Shown here in pieces: positions 58,857 to 64,000 of a stretch of DNA of 64,000 bases (the stretch's first letter is position 1; every line of letters starts with the position of its first letter). A program made the position numbers and the translations under genes. Where the stretch lies: contig JXTB01000004.1 in NCBI GenBank assembly GCA_002914805.1, forward strand, positions 468,872 to 532,871, in the 5' to 3' direction. A model generated the notes under the pieces. That model did not search any database and was not told the origin of the DNA. It was given only the letters and a program-made list of their open reading frames with translations. This DNA comes from Parasponia andersonii. Lineage: Eukaryota > Streptophyta > Magnoliopsida > Rosales > Cannabaceae.

Positions 58857-59836
58857 TGTTGGATAAAAATGGGTAAATGGGTTAAGGAAACAATTTGGGC
58901 TTGGCTTGGGCTTGGAAGCCCAAGTGGATTTTAAAGATTAAATTTGTTATAAAACCCATTTTCATGGACCATTTTGAAGCTAAAAATTGAGTGGGATCCA
59001 CATCTTGTTGATGAAAGATCTTAGTGAATTCTTGTTCTCCTCTGCGAGGAGATCGATTTCGTATATTCACACGCTCAAAATGGTGCACGGATGAATGAGA
59101 AATTGTTGCTCAAAAGTGCACCATTGAAATGGAAAATGAAAGGAAAATATTATAATCCCACATTAGTGGGAAATGCATGGTGCAAGTGGTTTATATAGAA
59201 CCTTGTTTTGTGATGGTGGTAAGAATAACAACCACAGATGCTCTCTCAGGCGCGCGCAGGGGGGGTGCAAATCTTCGGGGTTGGGCCTGAATTTGCATGG
59301 GCTCGTGTGTGCCCGCACCTGCGGACACGAATGCCGGGCCGAAACAAAGACTATAAAAGTTTAATGACTGAAAAACGTTTTGACCTCCTTGGAGACTATA
59401 AAAGGTGAGCTTCCCCTCTTCATTCTACACACCAAAACAAAGAAACAGAAGCCTTCTTCTCTTTGCCATTCTCTCTCAAGTGTTCTTGAGTTCCTCAGTT
59501 TTTTTTAGCTAGAGTTTTTCGAGTGTCTAGAAATTTTGAGTTCAAAGCTATCCAGTTCGTAGAGTAGAGGTGTTGGTGCTTCACCTGCTGCTCTTCGTCG
59601 TTGTATCCTGGGAGACTGACGCTTGCAAATCCTCAAGCATTCTGGTGGAGGGAGCGAATCAGTTTTAAGGACTCTGTGTGGAACACAGCCCTCGACGGTC
59701 AACAATCCTTTGTATTGAAGTGCTACCGAAATTCTACTCAAAGTTGGAGCATAATATTTCGGTAACATTATTTATCAAAAACATTTATTATAAACGTTTG
59801 TAACCTTATATATTGCATGCTACAACCGGTCTGACA
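58857..59836 (+). mobile_element. Solo copia LTR with 5-bp target duplication
   Basis: 980 bp starting TGTTGGATAAAAATGG and ending CTGACA, flanked by AGTAT at 58852-58856 and again at 59837-59841. It has a TATA box (CTATAAAAGG near 59396) followed by a probable transcript start. The homologous gypsy LTR at 49931-51657 shows the empty site near 50210. No internal copia sequence is present, so it arose by LTR-LTR recombination. It is GC-richer than its host. Confidence 0.88.
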
Positions 59837-60039
59837 AGTATATTATATAACATATATATGTTACGACTAACTTTTTCTTTTTAATTTAATACGTATATGT
59901 ATATATTTCTAAAGAGGCTTTCTCCCATCTTTTTCTATGTTTATTTATTTCTGCGTTACTTTACATCATATATCTAACATATATATGTACTATGATCATG
60001 TAACACATGAATACATATAACAATAAAAATAACATTGAC

Positions 60040-60096
<57 letters not shown>
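60040..60096. repeat. (AAT)19 microsatellite
   Basis: 57 bp of perfect AAT repeat within the U3 of the gypsy LTR. The plus-strand LTR copy has only a few ATT units at the same place (near 50000). Confidence 0.95.
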
Positions 60097-60099
<3 letters not shown>

Positions 60100-60259
60100 G
60101 ACGATGATAGTGATAATATAACAAAGCTAAAAATTATTTGCGCTACTATGTTGGCCATTAAAAGATAACAATAATTATTAGAAAAACTCAAAAGATAAAT
60201 GAAAAAGTGTGTATATTAAATGTTACTTGGACTTGTGCCTTAATTTGTTATGTGTTGAT

Positions 60260-60630
60260 GCACTGCCGAAGCTATTTAGTGATAACTTTTTAGTCACAAT
60301 AAAAAATTGTGTGTGTCTAAAATATAGCATTTAACCATAAGTTGTTACTTCTATATTTTTTAGTCACAATATTTTTTATATAATAATAAAATTGGTTGTG
60401 ACTTAAAGTACATGCAGTGATAATAATAAAATTGGTTGTGACTTAAAGTACATGCAGTGATAATAATAAAATTAGTTATGACTAAAGTGTAGTGACAACA
60501 AATTATATTTTTTGTGGCTAAAACTTTTAGTTAGATTTTTTAATCACAACACGATTATAGCATTTTTTAGTCACGAATTTTTTATTTTTAGTTATTTGTG
60601 ACTAAAAGTAAATTTTTGTAGCGACGAATT
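60260..60630. mobile_element. MITE-like element with 40-bp tandem repeats
   Basis: Rich in TAGTCACAA and its complement TTGTGACTAA, scattered in both orientations. Contains 2.7 copies of a 40-bp unit (60381-60420, 60421-60460 and a diverged partial copy to 60490) holding TTGTGACTTAAAG. The right end TTTTTGTAGCG and left CACTGCCGAAGC recall degraded CACTA-type ends (CACTACAAAAA), but no target duplication was found. Confidence 0.5.
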
Positions 60631-60933
60631 CGTCCCAAACTAACTAGATTGCATATTGTGTTTAATTAGTGTAAGATTATCAACTTCTACCTCGATTGCA
60701 AAATGATTGTAATTTTAGATACCAAAATTGGCTTCTATTTGTTAGTTCATTTGATATAATTATCTTTTTTGGTATCTCTTTGTTTGTATTTTTATAGAAA
60801 CTTATCTAGTTAAGGTCTGATCGACCAAGTCAAACTTGTAATTTACTAGCACATGCATATATTATATGAAACCTCAGTAATAATAGTGTGGAAATTTTGT
60901 AGGAATCTTTTTTTTTTTTTTTAACAGTCTGTT
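60631..60933. other. AT-rich intergenic sequence
   Basis: No gene or repeat recognised, apart from a poly-T tract near 60908-60923. Confidence 0.5.
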
Positions 60934-61299
60934 CTAATAAATGTTCATTTTTCTTTTTTTTTCTTTTGAGAAAAGGATCGGAGATTTTATATATATCAAA
61001 TCATCTGCTATTAATGTAGCAATACAATCTGGAATCTCCATAAAAGATACCTCATTACCAACAAGACAAGGAGCTAGATTGGCAGGTATATAGGCAACTG
61101 TATTCCTATTTCTGGAAACAAAAATGCAGGTGCCACCACCACCATCAGTAATAGAACTTAACGGAACAAGAATATCACCAATCAAAGGATTGTCTGAACC
61201 ATCAACATAGTCCTTATTGACATCCTTAAAAGTATTGAGACAATCAGACTCAACACATTGCACGACCAAGCCACAGTTGATAGATAAAATAAAATACAT
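60934..61299 (-). pseudogene. RNase-H-like (RVT_3) fragment
   Basis: Open for 121 codons on the minus strand. It contains VVQCVESDCLNTFKDVN, then DNPLIGDI and FVSRNRNTVAYIPANLA. This pattern (V-ESDC...ND-x2-G..LI-DI...V-R-x2-N-VAH-LA) is that of the plant RNase H-like domain found at the end of LINE ORF2 and in stand-alone plant genes. Only the C-terminal half of the domain is present; the His in VAH is Tyr (VAY). It has no upstream RT, so it is a fragment. Confidence 0.7.
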
Positions 61300-61309
61300 G
61301 ATTCTTGGT

Positions 61310-61484
61310 ACAAATTTTGCATTGTAATTAATATATATATTTTGTCAATACTTTTTTCTTAGTATAGAATATTTGTACCTTTATTTCCAATTACCGTACG
61401 TGATTTTATTCTCTAGGCTCAATGTGTATATGGATGTAATCTTTCTCGGTGAGTAAAGTGTGAAAAATCATTTATACCAAAATC
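61310..61484 (+). repeat. LTR end of an Ale-like copia element (partial)
   Basis: Placed between the preceding RNase-H fragment and the primer site; text such as TTCTCTAGGCTCAATGTGTA and GGATGTAATCTTTCTCGGTG is typical of LTR ends of Ale/Retrofit-type copia elements. The LTR start and a matching 3' LTR are not seen. Confidence 0.5.
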
Positions 61485-61488
61485 TCTA

Positions 61489-61503
61489 TGGTATAAAAGC
61501 AGG
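61489..61503 (+). promoter_or_regulatory. Primer-binding site, degraded
   Basis: TGGTATAAAAGCAGG matches TGGTATCAGAGCAGG (tRNA-iMet) with two changes, in front of the gag remnant. Confidence 0.7.
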
Positions 61504-61589
61504 TTTAATCTCTTTTTTTTTTTTCTTCTTCTTTTCCCATCTAAATACCTTAGCCTATTCCTTCAGCAACGTGAGTTGTCAACTACACC

Positions 61590-63064
61590 ATGTCTGCCCT
61601 CAAATCAATCCCCGACTTTGGCACTCTAATTGTTTTCTTTGGTAATAGTTCCTTGGCTCAAGTCTTCTCTATCAACACCGCTACCATTATTCTTCATAAA
61701 TTATCCAAAAGAGGAAACTAGTCCATGTGGTATTCTCATATTACAAATCTGTTTCTTGGTTATGATCTTATCGGCTATTTGGATGGAATCCATCTCTGTC
61801 CACACAAAACTATTTTCTCTGCTGGAATAACAACAAGAACAGAGGTGATAACACCAGTGGAAACTCCAATATCTATCATGGGCAATTCTCTAATCAAGGA
61901 CACTCTGATTCTCAGCCAAAGTTTTGCAAGCAATGTCATGGCAATCATAGTGGACAAAATTCTGGATATCATGGTGCTTCAAAACGATTCGGAAAAAGTT
62001 CTTTTCAAGTTCATTAAGCTCCCTATCATCTTGGAAATTTCAATCCATCCTAGAATCCTTACAATGGCAAAACACTTCATATCACTTGTCAACTCTGACA
62101 AACTAGCCATAGCGCCAAAGTTTTCTCGTCCAGGTCCTTCATCATCTTTCACGAGTAATTGGCCTCAAGCCCACTTCACTTCCCACAATAATTATTGGCT
62201 TGTCGATTCTGGAGCTTTTCATCACATAACTTCAGATATTCAGAACTTATCCATTCACTCTGAATACGATGGTAATGAAGACATTATGGTTAGTGATGGT
62301 AAAAATATTCCTGTAACTCATGTTGGATCTACTACATTTAATTCTAATGATTATTCTTTTCAGCTAAATAATGTTTTTTGTGCACCTCATATCAAACAAA
62401 ATTTTCTCTTTGATTCTCAATTTTGTTACCGTAATAATACATCAATTGAATTTTTCCTACTTTCTTTCTTGTGAAGGATCTGAACACGGGGCATCCTTGG
62501 TCTGAGGCCAGAATAAAGGAAACGTATGTGAGTGGCCCGTGATAACGTCACCAGCTTCATCCCCGACTACTTTTGTGGTTGTCACTTTTACTTCCTCACT
62601 TACCTTCACAACCTTAGACTTATGGCACCGTTGTCTTGGTCATCCTTCATTCAAAATTCTCCAAAAATTAGTCTCTTCCAAACATCTATCCATATCTAAG
62701 TCTAGTTATTCTTTGTCTTCTCGCAATGCTTTCTTATGTATTAAAAGTCACAAGTTAGCATTTGGAATTTCATTATTGTCATGTTCTAAACCTTCAGAAG
62801 TATTGGTTACAGATGTTTAGGGTCCGCCCCGTTTATCATTTGATCAATTTCGATATTACATTATTTTTGTGGATTATTTTTCCAAGAATATATGGTTTAT
62901 CAGCTAAAATATAAATATGATGTTCCTATTGTGCTTGAACGTTTTCAATCTTTGGTTGAAAATTACTTCGATACTCGAATTAGATCGGTTTATGCTGATG
63001 GTAGTGGAGAACCCACGAGTCTCAGTAATTTTCTATCTAAAACATGCATTCAACACCTTAAATC
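61590..63064 (+). pseudogene. Copia gag-protease-integrase, internally deleted
   Basis: The gag start MSALKSIPDFGTLIVFF lies near 61590. The gag N-terminal word LFLGYDLIGYLDGIHLCP at 61725-61800 is typical of the Ale/Retrofit lineage. It then jumps directly to the Asn/Gly-rich gag tail and KFCKQCHGNHSG, so most of gag is deleted. Protease WLVDSGAFHHITSDI is intact near 62190-62235. After a shift, LWHRCLGHPSFKILQKLVS and the integrase start VLVTDV-GPP...IIFVDYFSKNIW and VRSVYADGSGEP (Asp region) follow, ending at 63064 where another element's LTR begins. RT and RNase H are missing. Confidence 0.87.
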
Positions 63065-63468
63065 TGTTAGGAGATCAATTTTGCGAAAGCGACAATACAA
63101 AACAAAAATACGAGTTGAGAAAATTTGGGTAAAATGAAAAAGATAAGACATACAAAAGATTTAACGTGATTCACCCAATTTAGGCTACATCCATAAATAA
63201 GGCTATGAAGAATTTCACTATAAAAAGGAGATTACAACTTACTTCTCTCTAAATATAAGGAGAAAATAAATGAACTTCTCTCTCTTAAAATAGGAGAAAA
63301 CACACTCTCTAAACAATTTAGGAGAAAACAAGTAGGACACGAAGAGGAATTCCAAAGCTTGAATTCTCTCATAGAAAGGAAGAGGATTTTAGAATCGGAT
63401 ACAAAACAAGTGATGAAGCCCTCCGTATGTACAGAACTTGAAAGGTGGTGTGAACACCACCTTTTACT

Positions 63469-63595
63469 ATTGCTATTACGGTTGCTCTTTTCACTATTAC
63501 TATTGCGGCTATCCTTTTTAGTATTGCTATTGCGACTATCATTTTTACTATTTCTATTGTGGCAGAATTTTTTACTGTTTCTATTACGGCTGGTT
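63469..63595. repeat. 27-bp minisatellite in copia LTR
   Basis: 4.7 imperfect copies starting at 63469, 63496, 63523, 63550 and 63577 of a unit like CTATTGCTATTACGGTTGCT followed by a TTTTTA-type tail. On the minus strand the unit is open and would read as nine-residue repeats of Asn, Ser, Lys and Arg. Confidence 0.92.
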
Positions 63596-63635
63596 AGTGA
63601 GCTGCAATTATTGATTTGCTCAATATTCACCTACA

Positions 63636-63663
63636 TGAAGACTTGATTTTAATCAAGTCTTCA
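63636..63663. repeat. 28-bp palindrome at LTR inner edge
   Basis: TGAAGACTTGAT and ATCAAGTCTTCA are perfect inverted arms around TTTA. It lies at or next to the inner LTR boundary and could be part of the polypurine-tract region. Confidence 0.9.
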
Positions 63664-63746
63664 CACTTGAGAAATCTCTTTTTTCTTCGCTTGTCAATTC
63701 TTCATTCTGCTTACGTATCTGCTAGGCCATATGAGGATCTACACCA

Positions 63747-64000
63747 TTAGAACTTGTCAGTATTGATTGGTCTAGCTAAAGCATCTGTTAGGTTCTCCTT
63801 GGTATAAATCTTCTTCATATCCATACTTTTATCTTTTATTACTTCTCGAACAAAGTGATATTGAACACCTATGTGCCTTGTCCTGGAATGAAGGTTGGAT
63901 TCCTTGTATTGTGCAAGGCACTGTAACTTTCTAGAAAATAGAGGAATCTTTCTTGTTTGTGCCCGAGTTCTTTCAATAACCTTTGAACTCAAACAGTCTC
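63747..64000 (-). pseudogene. Copia RNase H C-terminal end
   Basis: Minus strand, continuing off the window. Contains LHSRTRHIGVQYHFVREV and KKIYTKENLTDALARPI, the usual end of copia RNase H (H-x2-T-KHI-x3-HF; T-Q-AD-LTK-x). It is directly before the LTR, as expected. The upstream half is outside the window and its frame may be broken. Confidence 0.85.

Larger units (their letters stand above)
56371..60170 (-). repeat. LTR of minus-strand gypsy copy, with nested solo LTR
   Basis: On the minus strand it starts TGTTATCTTTTAATGGCCAA at 60170 and ends GCGTGTCA at 56371. Without the insertion at 58857-59836 and one target copy it is about 2.8 kb; the plus copy at 49931-51657 is a shorter version. 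The U3 part includes the AAT tract at 60040-60096 and a CT-rich tract at 58797-58822. Confidence 0.82.
63065..63663 (-). repeat. 3' LTR of a minus-strand copia element
   Basis: On the minus strand it ends TTGATCTCCTAACA at 63065, where the interrupted copia integrase starts on the left. The AATCT at 63060-63064 would be its target site; the partner is outside the window. The inner edge is near 63636-63663, set by the purine-poor boundary and a 28-bp palindrome. Contains a 27-bp minisatellite. GC-poor but with a clear GAGAGA-rich transcript region. Confidence 0.75.

Noticed and set aside
59961..60191. Leu-rich 76-codon minus frame that looks like a membrane helix
   Set aside because: The Leu run is the (AAT)19 microsatellite read on the minus strand, not a protein.
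63481..63600. CRISPR array (27-bp repeats)
   Set aside because: Units are adjacent without spacers, in a plant retrotransposon LTR; it is a minisatellite.

Overview
The window is nuclear DNA from a flowering plant, very probably a eudicot. It is AT-rich and almost wholly built of nested and broken LTR retrotransposons (Ty1/copia and Ty3/gypsy, the latter including Athila-like and chromodomain-bearing elements). It also holds TIR elements and many AT and ATT microsatellites. There is no operon organisation, rRNA, tRNA or CRISPR. Nothing in the sequence fixes the species.

Region by region: (1) 1-20145 is one old plus-strand copia element whose 5' LTR runs off the window start. An 11.06 kb minus-strand SIRE/Maximus-like copia element with two 1.43 kb LTRs (1219-12280) sits in its leader, and a minus-strand copia LTR beside a 254-base assembly gap (14475-15960) sits in its pol gene. 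(2) 20847-26820 is a complete but inactive minus-strand chromodomain gypsy element. (3) 27180-30857 holds two related LTR-like units facing each other. (4) 31765-32571 (minus) is the only convincing host gene: a two-exon gene for a small secreted six-cysteine peptide, with a TATA box and a duplicated upstream block. (5) 33012 to about 41900 is a decayed plus-strand Athila-like gypsy element with a tRNA-Asp primer site and no visible 3' LTR. (6) 42000-49400 is low-complexity DNA with a non-autonomous element with about 390 bp inverted ends, a nested 240 bp MITE, and a copia pol tail. (7) 49360-60170 is a large imperfect palindrome made from two oppositely oriented copies of one gypsy family. 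One copy carries a threefold tandem repeat of its zinc-knuckle/protease segment; the other has a solo copia LTR with a perfect 5-bp target duplication inside its LTR. (8) 60171-64000 contains a tandem-repeat MITE-like element, an RNase-H fragment, an internally deleted copia element, and the 3' end of another copia element whose LTR carries a 27-bp minisatellite.

All the transposon genes carry stops, frameshifts or lost catalytic residues, so none of these elements looks autonomous. The insertion order can be partly read: the outer copia element is older than the SIRE-like and solo-LTR insertions within it, and the gypsy LTR at 56371-60170 is older than the solo LTR it carries. By-eye LTR-pair divergence is roughly 10% for the outer copia, 8% for the SIRE-like element and 6% for the chromodomain element, which gives the same order of ages.
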